Shown piece after piece: positions 25,610 through 33,862 of a stretch of DNA of 45,178 bases. Under the pieces are notes generated by a model that searched no databases, was not told the origin of the DNA, and worked only from the letters and a program-made list of their open reading frames with translations. Each line of letters starts with the position of its first letter. Positions within the stretch are counted from its first letter, which is position 1. This stretch comes from an uncultured Granulosicoccaceae bacterium (GTDB lineage Bacteria; Pseudomonadota; Gammaproteobacteria; Granulosicoccales; Granulosicoccaceae): NCBI GenBank assembly GCA_937951345.1, contig CALFCF010000099.1:1-45178 (forward strand), written 5' to 3'. A program made the position numbers and the translations under genes.

Positions 25610-27202
25610 TTACGGCTGCTGCCATACCCTGACGTAGTCAACGAGCGTTGCAACTTCACCTGTTTCCATCAGTAGGTGCGTATAGTCGTCAGGTGCGCCC
25701 GGCCAGCTTTCAGCCTCTGGTAACGGCCGGCCAAGAGCGAGATTCAGTACAATGTACATCTCCTCTGTAGAGATGGAAAGGTTGTCGTTAAAGTTAGGTA
25801 CCTGGAACACCTCAATACCATCAATAAACCAGATCATCCTGTCTCTTTCCCACAGAAAGCCATACGTATGGAAAGACTCAGAGAAGTTGATTTCATGGTC
25901 AGACCCTGGAGCGCACCATTCCGGCGTGTCGTTGGGAACATCCGGATTCAAGTTGCTGTTGGTGTAGTGAAGGTCAGTTCGCTCACGACGTTTTCCGTGC
26001 CAATAGGTATGGAATTGTGCATCGCGCGTATTGTAGGTTTTATTCGCTGCTGTTACATGAGTGTCGGTTATTGCACCCGTGTTATCCAACGCATAGCTTT
26101 GCCCCAGATATTCGATAATATCGGCTTCCGAGTTCTGTGTTTTTCTGAAATTCGTGTGGTTTAACCAGAACGCACTCCAGGTGCCATTACCCGGAGATAC
26201 ACGAATTCGTGCTTCAAAGTAGCCGCGAACGAAATCATGTTTCTCGCGTGTGGTTAGCACTCCGGAAACATACGGTTGCCCGGCCGTTGATGCTGTGCTT
26301 AAACCAGCGGCTTCACTGGGAATGGCACGAATAACCAAGTACCCATTATCGCCTTGTTGAATGACGTCAAACGGTGTGTGACCCCAACCACTGTGTTCAC
26401 CCAGGCTATCGATATAGTATTGGCTTTCGTTATTGATGATGGTTTCCGGACCCCAGGCGTAGGCTGAATTCCAGTCACCAGCATTTAGCTGGTCAAATTC
26501 ATCATAAAAACCCTTTTCGTACCCGTTTTTGCCCAGGTAGGAATAGATATTGTCACCTTGGCTATCTTCCCATGGCAGATCCTGCCCCAAACACGTGTTT
26601 GACAAAAAGCTCAACGGTGCTTTCAGGTCAGTGCCCGTTAAATTAACCGGGTTGAACACACCCGGGGTGCCACCGCCGTCACCTGGATCAGTGCCACCGC
26701 CATCACCCGGATCGGTTGTTCCACCGCCACCGGTGTTCTCGCAATGTGCGACAGAGTTGCTCGACGCTTGCAGCATGGTGGAATAGGTTTTTCGTCCGCG
26801 TGAGTATGCTTGAATATAGTAGTTTGATGCGACGCATCGTGTGTTTGAACCATCCGCTACATCGAGCCACTCACCGTCTTTGGCGCCGGTTTCAATACGC
26901 GTCGCATTGTTAGCCGTTGCGGGTTCGGAGGGCGAATAGTGGACGTCGTACCCGAACACGCTGAAATCCAGAGACCCCACCCAGGTCACTAAGTTGGTAT
27001 TGCCACTTGGTTCTATGGTCAGCACTGCATCTTCAGACCAAATCACTTCCGTTGGTCCCGATCCGGGTTTCATCGCAAAAGCGTACGGGGTGGAAAGAAC
27101 GATAAAAAAGCCAGTGCAAAGGCAGAGTAGCGTATGGAACAAGCTTCGTCTAATTATAAAACTGGTGTGTACAAATTCTTTAAACCGTGGTTCCCTTAAC
27201 AT
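25610..27202 (-). CDS. Secreted GH16-family glycoside hydrolase
   Basis: 530 residues. The start is the ATG at 27202, with ACGGAG 8 bases upstream; the frame extends further back without support. The long signal peptide (residues 1-43) ends STPYAFA. Residues 50-155 look like a beta-sandwich (FN3-like) module with two Cys. A Gly-rich linker at about 157-181 has DPGDGGGT repeated. The GH16 catalytic domain runs from about 225 to 530. The catalytic ExDxxE is EADIIEYLG, with E359 nucleophile, D361 and E364 acid/base, and AFWLNHT precedes it. The domain ends with DYVRVWQQ, typical for GH16. The family cleaves beta-1,3/1,4-glucans or galactans (laminarin, agar, carrageenan). The substrate cannot be read from the sequence. 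It stands alone, opposite to the Tad locus. Confidence 0.93.
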   Translation of the reverse strand: MLREPRFKEFVHTSFIIRRSLFHTLLCLCTGFFIVLSTPYAFAMKPGSGPTEVIWSEDAVLTIEPSGNTNLVTWVGSLDFSVFGYDVHYSPSEPATANNATRIETGAKDGEWLDVADGSNTRCVASNYYIQAYSRGRKTYSTMLQASSNSVAHCENTGGGGTTDPGDGGGTDPGDGGGTPGVFNPVNLTGTDLKAPLSFLSNTCLGQDLPWEDSQGDNIYSYLGKNGYEKGFYDEFDQLNAGDWNSAYAWGPETIINNESQYYIDSLGEHSGWGHTPFDVIQQGDNGYLVIRAIPSEAAGLSTASTAGQPYVSGVLTTREKHDFVRGYFEARIRVSPGNGTWSAFWLNHTNFRKTQNSEADIIEYLGQSYALDNTGAITDTHVTAANKTYNTRDAQFHTYWHGKRRERTDLHYTNSNLNPDVPNDTPEWCAPGSDHEINFSESFHTYGFLWERDRMIWFIDGIEVFQVPNFNDNLSISTEEMYIVLNLALGRPLPEAESWPGAPDDYTHLLMETGEVATLVDYVRVWQQP

Positions 27203-27226
27203 ATTAAATTCTCCGTGAATTTTTAC

Positions 27227-27261
27227 AGCTACGACGAATATATTAGCTACGACGAATATAT
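27227..27261. repeat. 18-bp tandem duplication upstream of the GH16 gene
   Basis: AGCTACGACGAATATATT at 27227-27244 is repeated at 27245-27261 (17 of 18 bases). It lies 25 bases before the start codon of the minus-strand GH16 gene, in its leader or promoter. Confidence 0.93.
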
Positions 27262-27494
27262 CCATAAAATACGACCCGACAACATAACTGGTATGTGCCA
27301 ACGATCAGCACGATTCGGATAGCGCATTCTCCCGTAACTATAACAAAACCCTACAGAACAAATCTTTGTTTTAGTTGCAACGCAGAAACTCCATGTCCTT
27401 CGGACGTGGTCACAGGACTGAAGCTTGGCCGGTCGTCGAATCAATGGTTGTTCCTATATCAGCGATCTCTATAGCCTCACCGTTAGGAATGCCA

Positions 27495-27902
27495 ATGAGT
27501 CGTGTCAAAAATCCATCACCCACGGTGCGACATTGCCAATATCAAGTGGTGTGGACGCCGAAATATCGCTAACCGGTGCTGCATGGGTCGGTAAAAGCAG
27601 GAATAAGAAAACTGCATTCGAGCCTGTTCAGAGCACATGCAGTGCGAGGTCGTAGAGTTGAATGTGCAGGTAGACCACGTTCACCTGAGAGTTTCGACAC
27701 CACCTGAGAGTGCAGTATCGAATTATGTCGAGACTGTGAAGGGGAGGTCCGCCATACGCGTGCATCAGTGATTCAAAGAGCAGAAACAAAAGCCGTGCTG
27801 GGGTATCGCTTTTGATCCAAAAGATAGTGTATGGATACGATTGGCTTGTATATGGAAGAAATTCAGGCTTATGTTCAGTATCAGGGTCGAAAAGACCCAT
27901 AA
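27495..27902 (+). pseudogene. tnpA: IS200/IS605-type Y1 transposase (TnpA) remnant
   Basis: A broken copy. ATG 27495 starts a frame that gives CQYQVVWTPKYR, the TnpA N-terminal motif, then stops. Shifting frames, one then reads RVLHGSVKAGIRKLHSSLF, VELNVQVDHVHLRVSTPPE, VSNYVETVKGRSAIRVHQ (the HUH motif is HVH), a KQKPCWG piece, and finally DTIGLYMEEIQAYVQYQGRK up to TAA 27900-27902, which carries the catalytic Tyr region. At least three frameshifts or stops interrupt it. The pieces lie in the right order and cover nearly the full usual length of about 130-140 residues. No TnpB or subterminal hairpins could be assigned. Confidence 0.85.
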
Positions 27903-28555
27903 TCGAGCAACGCTAACTCGGGCGGTAAATTTAGGAATTGGCAAGTGAGCAACAATAAAGCGGATGAATCAGCGATTTTGCCGCTGAATTATACTTCTCG
28001 TTCTGATAAAAATAACTCCGGTTTCGGAGTTTTTCTTTTTCAAAAGCTTGCGTGATTTAACCGAAACGCGCCTCCTACCGAAAAGACTATTCCGTCGCTC
28101 GTTAGAATTCTGTTGCATTGCTCAATCGCTTTCCAGGCAAGTGTCAAACTGGGTCGCTTGGGTTTGATTTTAGCGATCACGCTAACACTTAATTGCGTAG
28201 AAAGGCCAAGGGGTATTGATTCACAAACTTGAAAGCCAGAGTCTCGGTGTGTTCATATAAAACTATCAATAGCTTGCCACCAGCTAAATTTGTATCCTGA
28301 TATTATGCTGAGTGTAACTATTCTGCGTACCGATAGACATCTTTCGCTTTCGTGTACCGCAATATCTACAAATCGAACCCGAATATGGAATACGTGGGTC
28401 ATCTGAAACAGGTAAGTAAACTCACGATCGTGCTGGTCAGAGTGTGTTACAGAAAATTAAGCACTGCAGGAATAATCAGACTTATACTGGTAGGCCATAT
28501 TTCCATAGTTTGTCAGTGGAGATTATCAGTAACCCGGTAGTGATGGAACTGACTG
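27903..28555. other. Intergenic region after the IS200 remnant
   Basis: A hairpin terminator at 28014-28036 is the only clear element. Short frames at 28352-28540 and 28444-28656 have no ribosome site or family resemblance. The stretch may hold further decayed insertion-sequence DNA, but I could not assign it. Confidence 0.5.
28014..28036. terminator. Bidirectional intrinsic terminator
   Basis: AACTCCG (28014-28020), loop GTTT, CGGAGTT (28025-28031), followed by TTTC and T5 on the plus strand. On the minus strand ATTTTTATC follows the hairpin. It may be the 3' end of the original insertion sequence or of a lost gene. Confidence 0.7.
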
Positions 28556-29143
28556 ATGACAGACATTTTACTAGTTTTTGCTGTGGGCTTTTGCCTATTT
28601 GTATTCGTGGGGAAAACAGTCAATCCAATGACTGTTTTCCGAGCATCAAAAGATGATATATCGGAAAGTTATCAACTACCGCGGCGACAATTAGCGTTTG
28701 GCTTAGGCTCAGCTATATGGGTGGCCGGCGGATATGTGATTTTAACTGGCGGCTCATTACTTGAGCGCGAAGTTTCAGGCTTTAGCCCAAATATAGAAGG
28801 AATAAAACGCTGGCTGGCGTTTTCATTCATACTGGCTTTTGTCGTCATTCTCGTGTTAGCCGTTAACTCTGTTTCTAGGTCTCGACAAGAAAATAGTCAG
28901 CTGTCTCTTCACTTGAAAGAACGTCTGGGTTTATCAGAAAATACCGATAACGATAAAACAGAAACGAGTGTTACGCCACATGATCATTCGTCTAACGAAA
29001 TATCATCAAGCCTGTGGCCTCTGGAAACCCGGCACCAGCCTCTGTCCGAAGCACATTTGTATGAAACCTCAAACCAACCGGATGATTTAGATCAGTCGGA
29101 AGTCAGTCAGGTAGATAAAACTAAAATCGATGTTGAGTTGTAG
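28556..29143 (+). CDS. Membrane protein of unknown function
   Basis: 195 residues from ATG 28556; only a weak TGGA lies about 10 bases upstream. Three hydrophobic segments are visible at about residues 3-20 (ILLVFAVGFCLFVFVG), 47-67 (LAFGLGSAIWVAGGYVILTG) and 86-106 (WLAFSFILAFVVILVLAVNS). The last 85 residues are polar, acidic and Ser/Thr-rich, probably a disordered cytosolic tail. No family is recognised. It is the only intact frame in the decayed region 27300-30840, surrounded by insertion-sequence remnants, and an 18-bp inverted repeat follows it. Confidence 0.65.
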   Translation: MTDILLVFAVGFCLFVFVGKTVNPMTVFRASKDDISESYQLPRRQLAFGLGSAIWVAGGYVILTGGSLLEREVSGFSPNIEGIKRWLAFSFILAFVVILVLAVNSVSRSRQENSQLSLHLKERLGLSENTDNDKTETSVTPHDHSSNEISSSLWPLETRHQPLSEAHLYETSNQPDDLDQSEVSQVDKTKIDVEL

Positions 29144-29195
29144 TGCGAAGAATTTGATCCTGCCGAATACAGAATCAGGCTTTGTTGCGCACCTG

Positions 29196-29242
29196 TTCTT
29201 CGATAATTATTAATGTTGATTGTGTTAATAATTATCGAAGAA
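29196..29242. repeat. Perfect 18-bp inverted repeat
   Basis: TTCTTCGATAATTATTAA (29196-29213) and its exact complement TTAATAATTATCGAAGAA (29225-29242) flank an 11-base loop, 53 bases after the stop of the 28556 gene. No T-run follows. It could be a transcript-end hairpin, an insertion footprint or a protein-binding palindrome. Confidence 0.95.
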
Positions 29243-29379
29243 TATGATCAACAATATTTGGTTCGCAGAAGTGAATCCCAAAACCCGGGCAGTTCGTTAA
29301 CACCTCCAACGCTAAGCCACCAATCTGGTGACCGATAAAAAATACTTTCTGTATCAGTTAGACCAAAACACAACTGTCT

Positions 29380-29709
29380 GTGCTCGAAGCGTTCAAGAGA
29401 TTACTGGCCCAGGAGCAAGCTACAAGAGAAAATCACTGCGTGACGACACAATCGGGAACATCGCGGCTGATACAACTTAAGACATTCGACGCATTCGACT
29501 TCAGTTTTTAGCCGGCGCTCGACACGCTACGAATAACGACGCTGGCTGAGTTAACCTTTATTGATTCTAGAATGTGCGTTCGTCTTTCCCGAGATAAAAA
29601 AGGAGCCATTGTTTTTACCTCAAATCGTGGCATTCAAAGAATGCGTTCAATCTGCGACATTTATTGCCCGCTGCATTTCTTTGTAGCCTTGTATTACTTT
29701 CATTGTTAA
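29380..29709 (+). pseudogene. istB: IS21-family IstB ATPase remnant with internal deletion
   Basis: One frame from GTG 29380 to TAA 29707-29709 with a single in-frame TAG at 29509. It reads VLEAFKRLLAQEQATREN, then LIQLKTFDAFDFSF, stop, PALDTLRITTLAELTFIDSR. This is the N-terminal part of IstB (KTxDxFDFSFQP...L..L.FID). It then jumps directly to KGAIVFTSNRGIQ, which belongs to the C-terminal half (AIILTSNRG). The Walker A and B region between them is absent, so an internal in-frame deletion removed the ATPase core. IstB is the helper of IS21 transposition. No istA is seen. Confidence 0.8.
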
Positions 29710-30282
29710 GTATCTTTTGAGTCTATGGCAAGTACTGTTGGCAGTTCTAATGGGCGCTTACCTTACCGCTATCCTTCAGGGAACAGTAATGTCGGCTGTT
29801 GAGCAATCGGGGTGACATATAACATTAATGCCATCGTAACCAATAAATGTGTCGCCTCCGAAGCTAGTCGGGTATCGCCCGGCAGTTATTAACTTGCTTT
29901 GTCGATCAGGTGTACTTGCTCTCGCGCAGACACAGTGGTAAATGAGATTCTGTGGACTTAATGTGAAGTGACTGCATTGACTGTTGCAAGTGCTTTGTAA
30001 AACATGGATTTGTCTTGAAAAGGCGAGTTTCCAGTCAGGCAGCCCATTTGTGTGGATCAAAACTCAGGCGAAGCCACGCGTTCTGCCAATCAGGCTCATC
30101 GACTTAACAAACAAGGTGCAACAGTCTATGCACCCAGTTTAGACTTGTGGGGGTTACCCAAAGCCACTTAATGTAGTAATATTATAGCTAATGTAATTTC
30201 TTCTTAGTGACATTCAATAATTCAACTCTGCGCCCCGGTTGAGTCGCAATTAATATATCGAGCTCGATTCAACACATATGAC
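29710..30282. other. Decayed DNA without recognisable gene
   Basis: No intact gene. A minus-strand frame (29776-30060) and a plus-strand frame near 30058-30171 (NKQGATVYAPSLDLWGLPKA) are open but have no start signals or family resemblance. Probably gene debris linked to the neighbouring insertion-sequence remnants. Confidence 0.5.
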
Positions 30283-30836
30283 ACGCCGACTTAGCCCGCT
30301 TTTATTGGTCGCACGACATCGTAAACGTAGTTCTTATCATTTTTGCGATCACCGTTGCCAACCAATCCAGGAAAGCAGAAGTTTTAGAGAGAAATGCTAT
30401 TGATTTTTACAATACTATGCCGGCTCAGTGGCAGTAGTGACAGCTTTTGTCGTTCGATTTAACGTCATGGGCGGCAGTGTTGTCTGAGGTCAATAACCGT
30501 ACTGATTGGGTATCTCAGCCAGATTCCCAATTACAGTAGTATAATTTTTCAGAAATCTGGTTTAACCATTGGAGATTAGACATTAATCCGTTCGTTATCG
30601 TAATTGCGTTGTCAATTGTCATTGCCGGTGTTGCTACAGCAATAACGCGAAAAAAAGGAATTGATTTTTTGTACTACTTTGTCATCGCTGCTCTAGTGGG
30701 ATGTTTATATATTATGCTTCCGTGGATTCGTGGGGCTGATTATTTCCGCTCAATATCATCCCTTACCGGAATTAGGAATTTAGCTATTTTGATGGGTGGT
30801 GGCACGTTTATAGGGCTTTTGTTTCGATCCGCATGA
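30283..30836 (+). pseudogene. Membrane-protein pseudogene with three in-frame stops
   Basis: A single plus-strand frame is protein-like from 30283 to TGA at 30834-30836, but has TAG TGA at 30435-30440 and TAG at 30537-30539. Pieces: LARFYWSHDIVNVVLIIFAI with a membrane helix and a charged stretch ending NTMPAQW; a middle soluble piece (FDLTSWAAVLSEVNNRTDW); and a C-terminal piece with three hydrophobic segments (PFVIVIALSIVIAGVATAIT, DFLYYFVIAALVGCLYIMLP, LAILMGGGTFIGLLFRSA). No ATG lies in frame at the 5' end; an ATG at 30278 is one base out of frame. The last piece alone could be translated from ATT 30582 behind a GGAG, or from TTG 30609. No family recognised. Confidence 0.65.
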
Positions 30837-30991
30837 AGAGTGTCGATTAAGTTGAATCAGTGTAGCCATTCAACATAATTGTACTGTTTATTAAAATTTA
30901 ACTCGCATCATCACGGGGTGTAAATCTTATTAAGAGCGTTCAGGCGAAAATACAAAATACCTTTATCGTCTGAACAACATGGAGCCTGACG

Positions 30992-31495
30992 GTGTTTAAC
31001 AAAGGCAAGAACAAAAATCTACTAACGTACTGCCTTGTGTTTTCAGCCTTGTTGATCGCTTTCATGCAGATCTACACACATAAAAACTCTGCATTGTCGC
31101 CATGGAAGGGTGGTGGGTTCGGTATGTATACCGCACCACACTACAAATACCATCATGTGTGGATTAACATACAATCAGACGAGCCGGTTACATTTCGCAT
31201 TTGGCCTGATCTTGTATTTTCGAATGCTTATCAGACTGAGTATCTCTCGAATATTCTTCAAAGTCCGTTTCACGATAATTTTCGACGCCATCTTGACCGG
31301 TTCAGGCATTATCCTGAAGATTCTGAGGCGAAGAAACTTCTGGCCTTACTGCGTGAAATGCAATGGGATGGTAATGGTGAAAACAACTTCGAGTTAGAAG
31401 TGTTCTTTACTAAATTTGATATTTCACGCCGGCAAATCCTAAAAGAGCGAATTTACAGTAGTTCCGATTCGCATCTTGAGGCAGCCAAAGAATGA
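30992..31495 (+). CDS. Membrane-anchored protein with GGGFGMY motif, unknown function
   Basis: 167 residues from GTG 30992 with GGAG 8 bases upstream. One N-terminal membrane helix (LLTYCLVFSALLIAFMQIYT) is followed by the motif SPWKGGGFGMYTAPHYKYHH and a polar domain ending in charged helices (LLALLREMQWDGNGENNFEL). Proteins with a W-x-GGGFGM motif behind one helix are often found beside multi-pass membrane proteins of unknown role, as here. The stop overlaps the next start (ATGA), so the two are coupled and probably form a complex. Function unknown. Confidence 0.75.
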   Translation: MFNKGKNKNLLTYCLVFSALLIAFMQIYTHKNSALSPWKGGGFGMYTAPHYKYHHVWINIQSDEPVTFRIWPDLVFSNAYQTEYLSNILQSPFHDNFRRHLDRFRHYPEDSEAKKLLALLREMQWDGNGENNFELEVFFTKFDISRRQILKERIYSSSDSHLEAAKE

Positions 31496-32373
31496 ATAAG
31501 CTGTCTAATCCTGTGGTCATTTTTTTTCAAAGAGAATACCAACACACGTTATTTTTACTGGTCAGCGCACTTGTATTTGTCTATGTGCTTGAGGACAGTC
31601 ACCACTTCCCGTCAAAGGTTGGTTACGTTTTGCCCTGGGTCTTGCTACTAGCTGTTGCTTCTGTAAATCGTTGGGTAAAAACAATCTCATTGTTAGTTGT
31701 GTTAACGCTGCTGGGTTGGTCTGTTTTTACTTATTATTATCAGGTTCCCAATCATGGTTTTATGATTCTCTATATCGTGGTAGCGCTCTTTGTCGCTCAA
31801 ATGATATTTCCTCAAGAGCCGGAGTTTTTTAAAAACTGCTGCTTAGGGTTGCTCGCTGTATTAATGGGGGTGGCGCTGATTCAAAAGCTGGCGTCCAGCT
31901 ATTTTTTGAACGGCAATTTAATGGCTGAGTACGTTTTGTCAGGGTTCATTTATAAAAATGTAATTGGTTTGTTTGATCCGGACTGGCGGCTTATTACCAG
32001 TAACAATCTTTCAGCTCGAAGTGCTCTCGCCAGTGATGCTTCTGGTACATCTGTTATGCTGCAAGGCATAAATCGATTCACATTGTTGCTTATATTCCTC
32101 TTTACTTATGTTTCGTTATTTTTTCAGTTTTTACTGGAATTAGCGTTATTGTTTCACAAGCGTGTTGGTGGTTGGTTGCATGTTGGGGTGCTGGGTTTTG
32201 TTGCAATGATCTATGCGTCATTGAATGAGAATATATTTTTATCTGCAAACTGCATATTGGGATACGCATTGACCAACGATTCTCAAAAAGTCTTCCGCCT
32301 TCTTTATGTCATTGCGATTTTTTATCTCCTGACTGCGAGTTTGTTCGACGTGCGGTTACCTTTGTTTGTTTAA
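31492..32373 (+). CDS. Multi-pass membrane protein, partner of the preceding gene
   Basis: 293 residues overlapping the previous gene by 4 bases. Seven or eight hydrophobic segments cover most of the length (for example LFLLVSALVFVYVLEDSHHF, LYIVVALFVAQMIFPQEPEF, LLLIFLFTYVSLFFQFLLEL, GVLGFVAMIYASLNENIFLS). A loop of about 50 residues (FDPDWRLITSNNLSARSALA) separates the two halves. The layout recalls HTTM/gamma-carboxylase-like membrane proteins, but I see no diagnostic residues, so this is only a suggestion. It may act with the downstream methyltransferase or lasso genes; there is no direct evidence. Confidence 0.75.
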   Translation: MNKLSNPVVIFFQREYQHTLFLLVSALVFVYVLEDSHHFPSKVGYVLPWVLLLAVASVNRWVKTISLLVVLTLLGWSVFTYYYQVPNHGFMILYIVVALFVAQMIFPQEPEFFKNCCLGLLAVLMGVALIQKLASSYFLNGNLMAEYVLSGFIYKNVIGLFDPDWRLITSNNLSARSALASDASGTSVMLQGINRFTLLLIFLFTYVSLFFQFLLELALLFHKRVGGWLHVGVLGFVAMIYASLNENIFLSANCILGYALTNDSQKVFRLLYVIAIFYLLTASLFDVRLPLFV

Positions 32374-32428
32374 TTGATTAAATATCATTCGATATTACCA
32401 GTGCCAATGCAGTTCCCTTTCAGTTGAT

Positions 32429-33346
32429 ATGTCCTATTCTGTTCAAAATTTCGGCACAATGCTGTTGGATCACGTGCGTCGCGATGCGTATCTTGAAGTT
32501 ATTCGTCGTCTCGCACCGGGTTGCCGTGTACTGGACTTGGGTGCTGGCACCGGTTTTTTTTCCATTGCTGCACTAAATGCTGGAGCTGATCATGTGGTTG
32601 CAGTGGATGTTAACTCGGCGGTTAATCAGCTGACTCGAGTGCTTAAAACCACACCATATGAAGCCAGGTGTGAGGTTCTGAACGCCGATATTCGAGAGAT
32701 CGAGTTAGAGCCGTTCGATCTGATTATCGCTGACCTGCGCGGTCCTACACCCTTCTACGGTGACGGCCTTGAGGTAATGTCGTATGCCCGTCAAAACCTA
32801 TTGACAGAGAAGGGAAAACTAATTCCGGAAGAAGATCAGCTAATGGCATGCGTTGTTTCACTGCCTAATTGGTACCGGGATGTAAGTGAACCCTGGTCGC
32901 TGCCCGGTGCTGATTGGTCGAGTTATCGGGACTCTGTTTTATCCACACCAACCAGTCTTTCAACTGTTGATAAAAGTACGATGTTCTCTAAACCTGTGTG
33001 TTGGCACCGGATTGATTACTCCGATGCTGGCCACATAGAAAAACGTAAGTTCGGCTCTCAGAATACGATAACAATTTCGCAATCCGGGCTCGTTCACGGT
33101 GTGTTATGTTGGTTTGAAACCGTGTTGACAGAGGATATCGGTTATCGTACCGAACCGTCCAATCACAAGCCCACATACGGTCGATTACTGCTCCCGTTTC
33201 TAACGCCTGTAGCCGTGTCAGCAGGCCAGGAATGTGATTTGACCGTACAGTGCTATCGATTGAAGAAAAACTGGACCTGGGATTGGGGTATTCATGGTGA
33301 TGCCCTAATGGCTAGAAATAGCTCTGTGGGTGTGGGATTTTTGTAA
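32429..33346 (+). CDS. PRMT-like SAM-dependent methyltransferase
   Basis: 305 residues. The class I methyltransferase fold is clear: motif I VLDLGAGTGFFSIAALNAGA (residues 34-53), the acidic end of beta-2 (VVAVDVN, D60), post-I CEVLNADIREIE, and FDLIIADLRGPTPFYGDGLE. The following LLTEKGKLIPEEDQLM resembles protein arginine methyltransferases, which have a beta-barrel after this point. The usual double-E loop (SEWMG) is replaced by ADLRG, so the first catalytic Glu is missing and target choice may differ. It starts 55 bases after the membrane gene and ends about 125 bases before the lasso promoter. Substrate unknown; peptide methylation is possible. Confidence 0.8.
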   Translation: MSYSVQNFGTMLLDHVRRDAYLEVIRRLAPGCRVLDLGAGTGFFSIAALNAGADHVVAVDVNSAVNQLTRVLKTTPYEARCEVLNADIREIELEPFDLIIADLRGPTPFYGDGLEVMSYARQNLLTEKGKLIPEEDQLMACVVSLPNWYRDVSEPWSLPGADWSSYRDSVLSTPTSLSTVDKSTMFSKPVCWHRIDYSDAGHIEKRKFGSQNTITISQSGLVHGVLCWFETVLTEDIGYRTEPSNHKPTYGRLLLPFLTPVAVSAGQECDLTVQCYRLKKNWTWDWGIHGDALMARNSSVGVGFL

Positions 33347-33471
33347 GAGTTTTGCAGACCCTGTACAGCTTTTCCTGTGACTATGTTCGGGCATAGCAAA
33401 GCGCTGTAAAAATAGCTGTGTTTTGTCTGGTTATTGCGAGAATCAATTCACGTTATTGCGGTGTTTAATGC

Positions 33472-33500
33472 TTGGTGGACATTAGCGCAATGTATATAAT
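33472..33500 (+). promoter_or_regulatory. Candidate promoter of the lasso operon
   Basis: TTGGTG (33472-33477), a 17-base spacer and a perfect TATAAT (33495-33500) lie 87 bases before the ATG of the pqqD-like gene. The -10 is consensus and the -35 matches in the first three bases. Confidence 0.6.
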
Positions 33501-33586
33501 AGTCAGCTTATTCAATTGCTTAGCAAAACGGGGTGTGTTGGGCTAAACATTGAGTGTGTTGTCACATTGATTGTGGAGTGTTCATT

Positions 33587-33862
33587 ATGGAAAATACAAT
33601 ATATACACAGCCCGACAATGTGATATTAAGGGATGTAGGCGACGAAACGTTGCTGCTTAATATAGACACTGAGCAATATTTTGGACTGAATTCCGTCGGC
33701 ACGGAAATGTACCGACGACTTGTATCTGGTGAAACATTAGCGTCCACACTGGAAGCTCTCGCCAGTATCTATTCTGTCTCTATGGAAGTACTCGAAGAAG
33801 ACTGTGCCGAATTGGTAGGAAATTTACTGAATAATCAGTTAATCGCAGTCCGCGAAGCGTGA
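33587..33862 (+). CDS. PqqD-like leader-peptide-binding protein (lasso B1)
   Basis: 91 residues from ATG 33587, with GTGGAG 9-10 bases upstream; the frame also opens back to 33554 without support. Winged-helix PqqD/RRE fold: VILRDVGDETLLLNIDTEQY, FGLNSVGTEMYRRLVSGETL, then ALASIYSVSMEVLEEDCAEL and a final LLNNQLIAV. This is the standard PqqD-type pattern ('lnt..y..LN..G...w..l'). In lasso clusters the separate B1 protein binds the precursor leader (through Tyr, Pro and Leu of the YxxPxL motif) and hands it to peptidase B2. It overlaps the B2 gene by 4 bases. Its split from B2 is typical of paeninodin-like and actinobacterial-type clusters, less so of classical proteobacterial ones. Confidence 0.93.
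   Translation: MENTIYTQPDNVILRDVGDETLLLNIDTEQYFGLNSVGTEMYRRLVSGETLASTLEALASIYSVSMEVLEEDCAELVGNLLNNQLIAVREA

Noticed and set aside
28352-28656. Two short open frames before the 28556 gene
   Set aside because: No start signals, basic composition, mutually overlapping; may be decayed insertion-sequence DNA.
29776-30060. 94-codon minus-strand frame
   Set aside because: Cys/His/Ser-rich without ribosome site or family match, in a decayed region.
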